A stretch of DNA of 64,000 bases from Petrosia ficiformis (taxonomy: Eukaryota; Porifera; Demospongiae; Haplosclerida; Petrosiidae), in NCBI GenBank assembly GCA_947044365.1, contig OX345646.1:2813327-2877326 (forward strand). The letters run 5' to 3'. A program made the position numbers and the translations under genes. The notes beneath the pieces were generated by a model. It was not told the origin of the DNA and did no database searches. It was given only the letters and a program-made list of their open reading frames with translations. Within the stretch, counting starts at the first letter, position 1; each line of letters starts with the position of its first letter. Of the stretch, positions 51,661 to 62,993 are shown in pieces.

Positions 51661-54600
51661 TTTGGTCCTAGTGGACTCCTAATGTTCTCCTAATGGGTCC
51701 TATTGCACTCCTAATGGATTCTAGTGTACTCCTGTTGGGTTCTAGTGAACTACATTTGGGCTCTAGTGGACTCTAAACGGGTCCTAGTGGACTCCTCTTG
51801 GTTTGCTATTGGATCCTAGTGGACTCCTATTCGGCCCTAATGGACTCCTATTGGGTGCTAGTGGACTCCTATTGGACTCCTGTTAGTTCATAGGGGACAC
51901 CTAAGGGGTGCTGGAGGACTCCTACTGGGTGCTAATGGACTCCTGTACGGTCCTAGTGTACTCCTAATGGGTCCTAGTGGACTCCTATTGGAGTCCTATT
52001 GCACTCCTAATGAGTCCTAGTCGACTCCTATAGTGTCATAGTGGACTCCTATTTGGTTCTATTGGACTCAAAAGGAGTCCTAGTGGACTCCTATTGGACT
52101 CCTATTGGATCCTATTGGACTCCTATTGCGTCCAAGTGGACTCCTAATGGACTTTTATTGGGTCCTATGGCACTCACAATGGGTCCTAGTGAACTCCTAT
52201 TCGGTCCTAATGGACTCCTATTGGGTCCTAGTGCACTCCTATTGGAATCCTATTGTTTCCTAGTGGACTCCCATTGGGTCCTAATGGACACCTAATTGGT
52301 CCTTGTGGACTCCTATTGATCTGCTATAGGATCTTAGTTGACTGCTATTGGGTCATAGTGGACTCCTAATGGGTTTTTGTGTGCATTTATCGGGTCCTAT
52401 TGGAATCTTAATGTGTCCTAGAAGACTCCTATTCGGTCCTAATGGACTCCTATTGGGTACTAGAAGACTCCTATTGGACTCCTTTTGGGTCCTTGTGGAC
52501 TCCTAATGGGTCCAACTGGACTCCTATTGGACTCCTGCTGGGTCCTAGTCGACTCCTAAATGGTTCTAGTGTTCTCCTAATGGGTCTATTGGACTCCTGT
52601 TGGGTCCCAGTGGACAGCTATTGGGTCCTAGTGGACGTCCTAGTGTACTCCTAATGGGTCCTAGTGGACTCCTAATTGGTCCTAGTGGACTTCAATTAGG
52701 AGCTAGTGGACTCCTAGGGGACTCCTGTTTGGTCATAGGAGACATATAATGGGTCCTGTAGGAAACCTACTGGGTGCTAAACGACTTCGTTAGGGACCTA
52801 GTGGACTCCTAATGGGTCCTAATGCACTCCTAATGGGCTCAACTGGACTCCTATTAGACTCGTGTTAGGTCCTAGTTGACTCCTAAAGGGTTCTAGTGTA
52901 CTCCTAATGTGTCCTAATGGACTCCTGTTGGGTCCTACTGGACAACTATTGGGTCGTAGTGGACGTCCTAGTGTACTCGTAATGGGTCCTAGTGGACTCC
53001 TATTGGGTCCTACTGGACTATTATTTGGTCCTAGAGTACACCTAATGGGTCGTAATCGACTCCTGCTGGGTACTCCTAATGGGTCCTAGTGGACTCCTAT
53101 TTGTCCTAATGTACTCCTACTGGGTGCTATTGAACTCCTATTGGAATCCTATTGGGTCCTATTGCACTCCTAGTGGGTCATAGTGGGCTCCTAGTGGACT
53201 CTAAATAGGTCATAGTGGACTCCAATTGGTCTGCTGTTGGATCCTTGTGGACTCCTATTGGGTCCTAGTATACACGTAATGGACTCCTAGGGGGTCCCAT
53301 TGCACTCCTAATGGGTAATAGAGGACTCCTATGGAGTCCTAGTGGACTTTCATTGGGTCCTAGTTGACTGCTATTAGGTCCTAATGTACTGTTAATGGTT
53401 TCTATTGGACTCCTATAGGGTCCTATTGCACTCCTAATGGGTCCCAGTGGACTCATATTGGGTACTAGTGGACATTTATATGGTCCTAGAGGGTACTTTA
53501 TGGGTCCTAGTGGACATTTATTGGGTCCTATTGGACTGCTATTGGGTCCTAGTGTACTCCTAAAGGGTCCTAGTTGATTCATATTTGACTCCTAGTGGGT
53601 CCTAGTTGACTACTATTGGGTCGTGTTGGACTCCTAATGGGTCCTAGTGGACTCCTATAGGACTCATGTTGAGTCCTAGTGGACTCCTATTGGTTCCTAG
53701 TGGACTCTTTATGGGTCCTAGTGGACACTTATTGGGTCCTATTGGACTCGTATTATGTCCTAGTGTACTCCTAATGGGTCCTAGTGGACTCCTAGTGGAC
53801 TCCTATTGCACTCCTGTAGGGTCCCAGAGGACTTTTATTTGGTCCTAGTGTACTCCTAATTGGTCCTAATCGACTCCTTTTGGGTCTTAGTGGACTCCTA
53901 ATGGGTAATAGTGGACTCCTATTGGGTCCTAGTGGACTCCTATTGGACTCCTATTGGACTCCTACTGGGTCGTAGTGGACCCCTATTGAGTCCTAGTGGA
54001 CTCTTAATGGGTCCTGGTGGACACTTATTGGGTCCTAGTGGACTCCTATTGGACTCCTATTGGGCGCTATTGCACTCCTAATGGGTCATAGTGGTCTCCT
54101 GTTGAGTCCTAGTGGACTCATACTGGGTCCTAGTGGACTCTAAATGGGTCCTAGTGGACTCCAATTGGTCTGCTACTTGATCCTTGTGGACTCCTATTGG
54201 GACTTAGTATACACGTAATGGACTCCTATTGGGTCTTTTGCACTCCTATTGGTTTCTAGTGGACTCCTATTGGGTCCTAGTGGACTCCCATTGCACTCTT
54301 TTTGGGTCCTAGAGGACTTTAATTTTGTCCTAGTGTACTCCTAATGGGTCCTAGTGGACTCTTATTGGACTGGTGTTGGACACCTACTGGGTCCTAGTGG
54401 ACCCATATTGGGTCCTTGTGCACTCTTAATGCGTCCTATTGGACTCATATTGTGTCCTTATGGGTCATATTGGTCTCCTGTTGGGTCCTAGTGGACTTCT
54501 ATTGGTCTGCTATTGGATCTTGTGGACTCCTATTAGGTCCTAGTATACACGTAATGGACTCCTATTGCGTCCTAGTGGACTTTTATAGGGTCCTAATGGA

Positions 54601-55019
54601 CTGCTATTAGGTCATAATGTACTGTTAATGGACACCTTTTGGGTCTTAGTGTACTTTTAATGGGTCCTAGTGGACTCATATTGGGTCGTAGTGGACATTT
54701 ATTGGGTCCTAGTGGACTCTTTTTGGGTCCTAGGGGACACTTATTGGGTCCTTTTGGACTCCTACTGGGTCCTAGTAGACTACTATTGGGTCGTTTTGGA
54801 CTCCTAATGGGTCCTAATGGACTCCTATAGGGTCCTAGTGGACTCCTATTGCACTCATGTAGGGTCCTAGAGGACTTTTATTTGGTCTTAGTGTACTCCT
54901 AATCAGTGCTAATCGACTCCATTTGGGTCCTAGTGGACTCCTATTGGACTCCTACTGGGTCCTAGTGGACCCATATTGAGTCCTATTGGACTCTTAATGG
55001 GTCCTAGTGGACACCTATT

Positions 55020-55810
55020 GGGTACTCCTATTGGGCTCCTATTGGGTCCTATTTCACTCCTAATGGGTCCCAGTGGACTCATATTGGCTACTATTGGACT
55101 TTTATTAGGGTACTTTATGGGTCCTAGTGGACATTTATTGGATCCTATTGGACTCCTATTGGGTCCTAATGGACTTTTATTGGGTCCTAGTGGACTGCTC
55201 TTAGGTCCTAGTATACTGTTAATGGTTCCTAGTGGACTCATATTGAGTCCTAGTGGACTTTTACTGGGTCGTAGTGAACTCTTTATTTGTCCTAGGGGGC
55301 ACTTATCTGGTCTTATTGGACTTTTTTTGGGTCCTAGTGTACTCCTAATGGGTCCTAGTGGACTCATATTACACTCCTATTGGGTCCTAGTGGACTACTA
55401 TTGGGTCCTAGTGGACTCCTAATGGGTCCGAGTGGACTCCTGTTGGACTCATATTGGGTCCTAGTGGACTCGTATTGGGTCCTAGTGGATGCTTTATGGG
55501 TCCTAGTGGACTCTTATAGGGTCCTTGTGGACTCCTATTGGGTCCTTGTGTACTCCTAATGGGTCCTAGTGGACTCCTATTGAGTCCTAGTGGACTTCCA
55601 GTGTGTCCTAGTGGACTGCTATTAGGTCCTAGTGTACTGTTAATGGTTCCTAGTGGACTCCTATTAGGTCCTAGTGGACACATATTGGACTCCTATTGGG
55701 TCCTATTCCACTCCTAATGGGTCCCAGGGGACTCATATTGGCTACTATTGGACTTTTATTAGGGTACTTTATGGGTCCTAGTGGACATTTATTGGGTCCT
55801 ATTGGACTCC
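55020..55810 (+). repeat. 654-bp higher-order repeat in family B
   Basis: GCTACTATTGGACTTTTATT lies at 55,087 and 55,741, with matching private variants on both sides, including a unit shortened to TTATTAGGGTACTTTATGGG. Confidence 0.85.
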
Positions 55811-56931
55811 TATTGTGTCCTAGTGTACTCCTAATTGGTCCTAATGGACTCATATTGGGTCCTATTGAACTACTATTGGGTTGTAGAGGACTCCTAATGG
55901 TTGCTAGTGGACTCCTATTGGGTGCTAGTGGACTCCCATTGCACTCCTTTTGGGTCCTAGAGGACTTTTATTTGGTCCTAGTGTACTCCTAATGGGTCCT
56001 AGTGGACTCTTATTGGACTCGTGTTGGACTCCTACTGGGTCCTAGTGGACCCATACTGGGTTCTTGTGGACTCTTAATGCGTCCTATTGGACTCATATTG
56101 TGTCCTTGTGGACTCATATTGGACACCTATTGGGTCCTATTGCACTCCTAATGGGTCATACTGGTCTCCTGTTGGGTCCTAGTGGACTTCTATTGGTCTG
56201 CTGTTGGATCGTTGTGGACTCCTATTAGGTCCTAGTATACACGTAATGGACTCCTATTGCGTCCTAGTGGACTTTTAATGGGTCCTAGTGGACTCATATT
56301 GAGTCGTAGTGGACAATTATTGGGTCCTAGTGGACTCTTATAGGGTCCTAGGTGACACTTATTGGGTCCTATTGGACACCTATTGGGTCCTAGTGTACTC
56401 CTAATGGGTTTTAGTGGACTCATATTGGACTCCTATTGGGTCCTAGTAGAATACTATTGGGTCATTTTGGACTCCTAATGGGTCCAATGGACTCCTATTG
56501 GGTCCTTGTGGACTCCTATTGCATTCATGTAGGGTCCTAGAGGACTTTTATTTGGTCTTAGTGTACTCCTAATCGGTGCTAATCGACTCCATTGGGGTCC
56601 TAGTGGACTCCTAATGGGTAATAGTGGACTCCTATTGTGTCCTAGTGGACTCCTATTGGACTCCTATTGGACTCCTACTGGGTCCTAGTGGACCCATATT
56701 GAGTCCTATTGGACTCTTAATGGGTCCTAGTGGACAAATATTGGGTCCTATTGCACTCCTATTGGACTCCTATTGGGTCCTATTGCACTCCTAATGGGTC
56801 ATAGTGGTCTGCTGTTGAGTCCTAGTGGACTCATCCCGGGTCCTAGTGGACTCATACCGGGTCCTAGTGGACTCTAAATGGGTCCTCGTGGACTCCTATT
56901 GGTCTGCTATTGGATCCTTGTGGACTCCTAA

Positions 56932-57023
56932 TGACACAATACGAGTCAACTAGGACGCAATAGGAGTCCACTAGTACCCATTAGGAGTGCAATAGGACCC
57001 AATAGGAGTCCATTACGTGTATA
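56932..57023 (-). repeat. Inverted patch of family B
   Basis: About 90 bp read as the reverse complement of family B (AATAGGAGTCCACTAG on the plus strand), inside an otherwise forward array. Its right end forms the left arm of the foldback at 56,977-57,075. No other clearly inverted B patch was noticed. Confidence 0.9.
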
Positions 57024-57075
57024 GTAGGTATACACGTAATGGACTGTTATTGGGTCCTATTGCACTCCTAATTGG
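56977..57075. repeat. Foldback: 47-bp inverted repeat with 5-base loop
   Basis: The left arm 56,977-57,023 and right arm 57,029-57,075 pair at 44 of 47 positions around the loop GTAGG. The inner arms contain TACACGTAATGG, a variant found elsewhere only in forward orientation. In single-stranded DNA or RNA this would be a strong hairpin. Confidence 0.92.
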
Positions 57076-58739
57076 TCCTAGTGGATTCCTAATGGACTTT
57101 TAATTGGTCCTAGTGGACTGCTCTTTGGTCCTAGTGTACTGTTAATGGTTCCTAGTGGACGCATTTTGAGTCCTAGTGGACTTTTATTGGGTCGTAGTGG
57201 ACTCTTCATGGGTCCTAGGGCACTTATCTGGTCATATTGGACTCCTTTTGGGTCCTAGTGTACTCCTAATGGGTCCTAGTGGACTCATATTGCACTCCTA
57301 TTGGGTCCTAGTTGACTACTATTGGGTCGTAGTGGACTCCTTATGGGTGCGAGTGGACTCCTGTTTGACTCATATTGGGTCCTAGTGGACCCGTATTGGG
57401 TCCTAATGGACGCTTCATGGGTCCTAGTGGACTCTTCATGAGTCCTAGGGGACACCTATTGGGTCCTATTGGACTCCTATTGGGTCCCAGTGGACTACTA
57501 TTGGGTCATATTGGACTCCTAATGGGTCCTAGTGGACTGCTATTGGGTCTATGTGCACTCTGATTGCAGTCCTGTTGGGTCCTAGAGGACTTTATTTGGT
57601 CCTAGTGCATTCCTAATGGGTCCTAATCGACTCCTTTTTGGTCTTAGTGGACTCCTAAAGGGTTTTAGTGGTCTCCTATTGGATCCTAGTGGACACATAT
57701 TGGCTCCTAGTGGACTTTCAAGGGGTCCTTGTGGACACCTATTGAGTCCTAGTGGACTCCTGTAGGGCCCTAGTGTACTCCTACTGGGTCCTATTGGACT
57801 TCTATTGGACTCCTATTGGGTCTTATTGCACACCTAATGGGTCATAGTTGTCTACCATTGGGCCCTAGTGTACTCCTACTTGGTCCTCTTGGACTCCTAT
57901 TGGGTACTAGTGTACTCCTATTGGGTCCTAGTGGACTCCTACTGGGTCCAAGTGGACTCTAAATGGGTCCTAGTGGACTCCTATTGGTCTGCTATTGGAT
58001 CCTTGTGGACTCGTATTGGGTCCTAGTATACACATAATGGACTCCTATTGGGTCCTAGTGGACATTTATTGGGTCCTAGTGGACTGCTATTAGGTCCTAG
58101 TGTACTGTTAAGCGTTCCTATTTGACACATATTTGGTCCTAATGTACTCCTAATGGGTCCTAATGGACTCATATTGGACTCCAATTGGGTCCTATTGCAC
58201 TCCTAATGGGTCCTAGTGGACTCATATTGGGTCCTAGTGGACTTTTATTGGGTCCTAGTGGACTCTTTATGAGTCATAGGGGACACTTATTGGGTCCTAT
58301 TGGACACCTATTGGGTCCTAGTGTACTCCTAATGGGTTTTAGTGGACTCATAGTGGATTCCTATTGGGTCCTATTGGACTACTATTGGGTCGTAGTGGAC
58401 TTTTAATGGGTCGTATTGGACTCCTATTTGGTCCTAGTACACTCCTATTGCACTCCTGTTGGGTCCTAGAGGACTTTTATGTTGTCCTAGTGTACTCGTA
58501 ATTGGTCCTAATCGACTCATTTCGGGTCGTAGTGGACTCCTAATGGGTCCTGGTGGACTCCTATTTGACTCCTATTGGACTCCTACTGGGTCCTAATGGA
58601 CCCATATTGAGTCCTAGTGGATTCTTACTGGGTCACAGTGGACACCTACTGGGTCCTACTGGACTCCTATTGGGCCCTAGTGTACTCCTACTGGGTCCTA
58701 TTGGACTCCTATTGGACTCCTTTTGGGTCCTATTGCACA

Positions 58740-59140
58740 CCTAATTTGTCATAGAGGTCTCCTGTTGTGTCCTAGTGGAGTTTTATTGGGTCTTAATTGA
58801 CTGCTATTAGGTCCTAGTATACAGTTAATGGTTCCTATTGGACTCCTATTTGGTCCTAGGGGACTCTTAAGGGGTCCTAATGGACACCTATTGGGTCCTA
58901 GTGGACTCCTCTTGGATTCTATTGGACTCCTATTGGGTCCTAGCGGACTGCTATTGGGTCCTAGTGGACTCCCTTTGGGTCCTAGTGGACTCCTATTGAA
59001 CTCCTATTGGACTCCTTTTGGGTCCTATTGCACACCTAATTTGTCATAGTGGTCTCCTGTTGTGTCCTAGTGAAGTTTTATTGGGTCTTAGTTGACTGCT
59101 ATTAGGTCCTAGTATACAGTTAATGGTTCCTAGTGGACAC
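58740..59140 (+). repeat. 295-bp higher-order repeat in family B
   Basis: TTGTCATAG followed by GGTCTCCTGTTGTGTCC occurs at 58,746 and 59,041. The following private variants (GTATACAGTTAATGGTTCC) also match. The intervening segment also contains repeated CTCTTGGATTCTATTGG units that recur near 59,400 and 59,570. Confidence 0.8.
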
Positions 59141-60540
59141 CTATTGGGTCCTAGTGGACTCCTAATGGGCTCCTACTGGGTCCTATTGGACTGCTATTGG
59201 ACTCCTATTGGGTCTTATTGCACTCCTAATGGGTCTTAGTGGTCTCCTGTTGGGTCCTAGTGGACTCCTAATGGGTCCTAGTGGACTCTTAATGGGTCGT
59301 AGTGGACTAATATAGGACTCCTAGTGGACTCCTATTGGACTCCTATTGGGTCCTAGTGGACTCTTAAGGGGTACTAATGGACACCTATTGGGTCCTATTG
59401 GACTCTTCTTCGATTCTATTGGACTCCTATTGGGTCCTAGTGGACTCCTATTGGGTCCTAGTGGACTCACTTTGGGTCCTAGTGGACTCCTATTGGACTC
59501 CTATTGGGTCCTAGTGGACTCTTAAGGGGTCCTAATGGACACCTATTGGGTCCTAGTGGACTCCTCTTGGATTCTATTGGACTCCTATTGTGTCCTCCTA
59601 TTTGGTCCTAGTGGACACTAAATTTGTCATAGTGGACTCCTATTGGTCTGCTATTGGATTCTAGTGGAGTCCTATTGGTTCCTAGTGGACTCCTAATGGG
59701 TTCTAGAGGACTCCTCTTAGGTCCTAGTAGGACTCCTATTGGGTCCTATTGGACCTTAAATGGGTCCTAGTGGACTCCTATTGGTCTGCTATTGGATCCT
59801 AGTGGACACCTACTGGGTCCTCGTGTACTCCTAATGGGTCCTATTGGACTCATATTGGGTGCTAATTTACTCCTAATAGGTCCTATTCCACTCCTTTTGG
59901 TAGTAGTGGACACCTATTGGGTCACAATGGACTCCTATTGGGCTCCTAATGAACTCTAAATGGGTCCTAGTGGACTCCTGTTGGGTCCTACTGAGTCCTA
60001 TTGTGTCCTATTGTACTCGTAATGGGTTCTAATGGACTCCTGTTGGGTCCTAATGGACTCCTAATGGGTCCTAGTGTACTCATATTGGGTCCTAGTGGAC
60101 TCCTATAGGGTCCTAGCGGACTCCTGAAGAACTCCTATTTGGTACTATTGCATTTGTAATGGGTCATATTGGACACCTATTGTGTCCTAGTGGACTCTAA
60201 ATGGGTCCTAGTGAACTCTTATTCGTCTGCTATTGGATCCTAGTGGATTCCTGGTGGAGATAAGAAAAGAAACTCCACAATTGACGATAATGTAACATGG
60301 AACCTGCACTGAATGTAGACACCCGAATTATTGAGACTGGATGATTGATGAGACTTCAGACTTGAGACTAGGCTTCCAATGGTGAGAATCAGTCTGAACC
60401 CTACCTTAGACTTGTCGGTAGAGTCATTACGAGCATTCACCACGCGATTCTTAGGAATTAATCTCAGCATATCTTGACTTCGTCTTCACTATAGTAGTAC
60501 CTATGAGACGTATGAAATAAGTAAAATTGCAATCTAACGG

Positions 60541-60630
60541 TCTGAAATCAGTGTACAAATTAACTTATGGTGTGATTCTACAAGAAAAGAATATTTTCCT
60601 ATCTAGCAAGAACAACAACTGTGAAGAACT
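60541..60630 (+). repeat. Degenerate dispersed repeat, copy 1
   Basis: This stretch starts TGAAATCAGTGT and includes ACAAGAAAAGAATATTTTCC. It aligns by eye with 62,032-62,113 (TCAAATCAGTGT, then ACAAGACAAGAATATGTTCC), same strand, with gaps. This suggests an old mobile or duplicated element within the flank. Confidence 0.6.
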
Positions 60631-60649
60631 AATACTATAGCCGAGTAAC

Positions 60650-60730
60650 AAGATGTTGGTATATTACAAGACTATCGAGAAATTTTACTACATTAAAGAA
60701 AGAAGACGTTGATATACTACAAGATCACTG
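60650..60730 (+). repeat. Short direct repeat
   Basis: AAGATGTTGGTATATTACAA near 60,650 and AAGACGTTGATATACTACAA near 60,702 are 17/20 alike and about 52 bp apart. Confidence 0.6.
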
Positions 60731-61592
60731 TAATAACTCTCTTTTAAGTCTCAATTGATGAATGAAATACACATAATGATGGTATGATTTGAATAAAGAA
60801 TGAATTATATAGGAAAGTTGGAATAACTCACGTACTACAACATCACTCCATTGTATGCAGATTGGATTCATGAAACCTAAACAAGTAGCCTGGTGAAGAG
60901 GAACAAACCAATTGATTTGTGCAATTATAATTGTAATCAATGAATCATTAAACGAGCACTGAAGTACCGAGCAAATATCATACATAAATTTATCCACATA
61001 CTTAAGATATCAGCCCAAAGATTAATGTGATTAGAAACAAGTTGCATGTACTCATGAAGGTACTTCATTATGATTCGCCAAAATGATTTGTCCGGAGGAG
61101 AGGGATGAGAATTTAAAGATATAATTGAAGTTTAAGCTGTAGAAAAAAGGAGATTGGAGTAATCATCAAAAGTCACAAATAGTTATATAGAGTCATGAAT
61201 ACTCACAATGAACTGTCAAGAGGAGAAATCACTATAGCATAGGAGTTAGGGGGAGGAGTTATCTAGAGGAGTCTTCATATGGAGTCATCTGGTGGATTAA
61301 GATTGTGGGCGGAGGAATTTGCAGAAGTGAATAGCAGTACATAATTACCTAACTTGGGGATGAACTAAACATATTGTGGAGTGAGTTTATATAGAGTGAA
61401 TATACATATGAATGTGGGGAGGAGTGAGATTTTGGAATCTGCAATTTTATTCACTTACAGAGTAGAACTCTTCTCAGGATCTACAGCTAATTTGTGAAAA
61501 AATTCACAGGACTGTCTTCAGTTATGATTATAGTGAATAGTGGTTATATGATATGTGTACAATACATGAATACCAATACTAACCTAGAGAAT

Positions 61593-61618
61593 GTTTCATG
61601 TAAAATTTTACATGAAAC
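61593..61618. repeat. 26-bp perfect palindrome
   Basis: GTTTCATGTAAAA is followed directly by its exact reverse complement TTTTACATGAAAC with no spacer. It lies in otherwise unremarkable AT-rich DNA. It could be the centre of a small foldback element, a protein-binding site or chance; no flanking terminal repeats were found by eye. Confidence 0.95.
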
Positions 61619-62031
61619 TAACTTGGGGTAATGATTTAATAATACGTAGGTAAGCAGAATACAAATACAGTTGGATAGTGCATTTACAATTATGACTAAA
61701 TATATGAAATTTAGTAGAGTGTTCAATTCTAATTCACAAATTTCCGAACTTACTGAGTATTTGTCTTTTAAACACCCATTTTTCAGAGATTTAAACCAGA
61801 AGGAGGAACAGTAAATCCTTAAGTAGAAAAGAGACCATAGTTAAATAATTGAAGTTTATGGAAATCTAAATGTGTTAACGAATGCATTTATTATTATAAT
61901 GTATTAATTTATGACCGAGGGGAACGAAATAACGTAAAGAGTGTATGAACTACAAATGAAATTTGCAGAATTTCATCTCTGAAAGTAACGTACAAGAAAT
62001 AAGAAGCAATTCAAATAGTAAAGTAACGATC

Positions 62032-62113
62032 TCAAATCAGTGTGCGATGTATACATTATATTTCACAAGACAAGAATATGTTCCTAACTAGTGAACACCT
62101 AAGAATAACTAAC
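62032..62113 (+). repeat. Degenerate dispersed repeat, copy 2
   Basis: Partner of the repeat at 60,541-60,630, about 1.49 kb away, same orientation. Confidence 0.6.
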
Positions 62114-62280
62114 AAAGGGTAGGTAAGTAGAATGGCAGTTATGTAAAACTTCAAATTTCGAACTCAGTGGTTAGTGTTTTCGGATTTGGGCTTAGTGTTT
62201 AATGGTTAAATTTTAATGTTTATTATCTAGGGTGTACCACTGGGTGAAAAAATACATTTATACATGCAATATATCTGAAG

Positions 62281-62299
62281 CACATATGACTCATATGTG
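62281..62299. repeat. 19-bp palindrome containing an AP-1-like core
   Basis: Arms CACATATGA and TCATATGTG pair around a central C. The centre reads TGACTCA, the consensus recognised by AP-1 type bZIP dimers in animals. The match is exact, but function is inferred only from the motif. Confidence 0.85.
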
Positions 62300-62469
62300 G
62301 TATGTGATATAGATATGCTACATATTTGATACTGTTGCACAGTTGCATGAGACCAATATGAACTCCAGGTTAAAGACAGTGAAGTTAACATTTGCTACAG
62401 ATTTAATCCACATGTGATGTATGGATTTGTTTAGTACACTCCACCCTTGATATGACTTATAGGTAATAC

Positions 62470-62515
62470 AAATTTAATAATTACAATAATTATTAATAAT
62501 AATTATTATTACATA
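62470..62515. repeat. AT-only tract
   Basis: A low-complexity run of AAT/ATT triplets (AATAATTATTAATAATAATT and similar) lies about 240 bp downstream of the stop of the minus-strand gene. Confidence 0.9.
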
Positions 62516-62756
62516 AACTCAAAAACGAATAATACATCATAAAAGCAACTCAAAACATTGTCAAACTGACATCAGGTGGAGAAATGATTCATAGTATGAT
62601 ATATACAATCCATGTCGTGTACACCCAAAGAAACAATCAGGAGAAAATAGTCATGGCCCATTCTGGGCATTCATCTGGTACTCTTTCTGATTGTTCTCCA
62701 TCAACAATGGGAATTACCATACTTTTGCTCCTCTCTGTACGTTTACGACATACTTT

Positions 62757-62993
62757 TCAATCTAAGCTTGTAATGAAGTCTTGAAATTCAGCACTTCGCC
62801 AAACAGCAATGTGACGAAGAAACTTTTGTCTTTTATGTGTAATTTCCGGATCAGTATTCTCTTCGTCATCAGATGAAACCACTGATTCATCAGAAGACAT
62901 ATAATCAGCTTTCATTAAAGGCTCAAGTTTCTGCTTAGTTTCACTGTCTAAGCTGTTTGATTGGAGCAATGCCTTCTTTCGAACCTTAGCTGT
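62757..62993 (-). CDS. Terminal exon (acidic segment and WRS C-terminus)
   Basis: The exon has 237 bases, giving 78 residues and a stop, entered in phase 0 after a GTAG acceptor. It begins TAKVRKKALLQSN, has the acidic stretch in its middle and ends with a Trp-containing C-terminal helix. It is the best-preserved part of the gene. No disruption is seen. Confidence 0.75.
   Translation of the reverse strand, partial: TAKVRKKALLQSNSLDSETKQKLEPLMKADYMSSDESVVSSDDEENTDPEITHKRQKFLRHIAVWRSAEFQDFITSLD

Larger units (their letters stand above)
46536..60240 (+). repeat. Satellite family B, 21-bp unit
   Basis: About 13.7 kb of degenerate tandem repeat with a 21-bp unit whose core reads TAGTGGACTCCTATTGGG. 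Frequent variants are CTAATGGG, CATATTGG and GACACCTA. A longer-range marker, GGTCTGCTATTGGATCC or close variants, recurs for example near 46,785, 49,454, 53,227, 54,170, 56,903 and 59,645. A second marker, TATACACGTAATGG, lies at 53,269, 54,208, 54,544, 56,236 and 57,029. Three of six frames of the unit lack stops, so many short open frames appear, reading GPSGLLL on plus and SPLGPNR on minus. They are a property of the unit, not genes. Confidence 0.95.
60241..62756. other. AT-rich non-satellite sequence, no gene recognised
   Basis: Satellite B stops at about 60,240 and ordinary AT-rich sequence follows. Short open frames exist on the minus strand (60,240-60,470; 60,725-60,997; 61,544-61,726) but start at non-ATG codons or have no protein-like pattern I recognise, so I do not call them. 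The stretch contains a 26-bp palindrome, a 19-bp palindrome, a degenerate internal repeat and an AT-rich tract, all listed separately. A minus-strand ATTAAA at about 62,472-62,477 could serve as a poly(A) signal for the gene ending at 62,757. Confidence 0.7.

Noticed and set aside
54930..55422. Overlapping open frames of 145-148 codons on both strands, collagen-like GPSGLLL and SPLGPNR repeats
   Set aside because: Both simply translate the 21-bp satellite B unit, which lacks stops in three frames. The peptides have no unique sequence, the frames on opposite strands overlap almost completely, and similar shorter frames occur throughout the array.
60240..60470. 76-codon minus-strand frame beside the satellite edge
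   Set aside because: It runs into the satellite B boundary and shows no recognisable motif or splice signal.
60725..60997. 90-codon minus-strand frame, hydrophobic
   Set aside because: It begins at GTG rather than ATG, shows no domain or clear membrane topology, and sits in AT-rich sequence where such frames occur by chance. It could be part of a relic but cannot be supported.
62584..62784. 66-codon plus-strand frame
   Set aside because: It overlaps the 3' end of the well-supported minus-strand terminal exon and has no recognisable feature.
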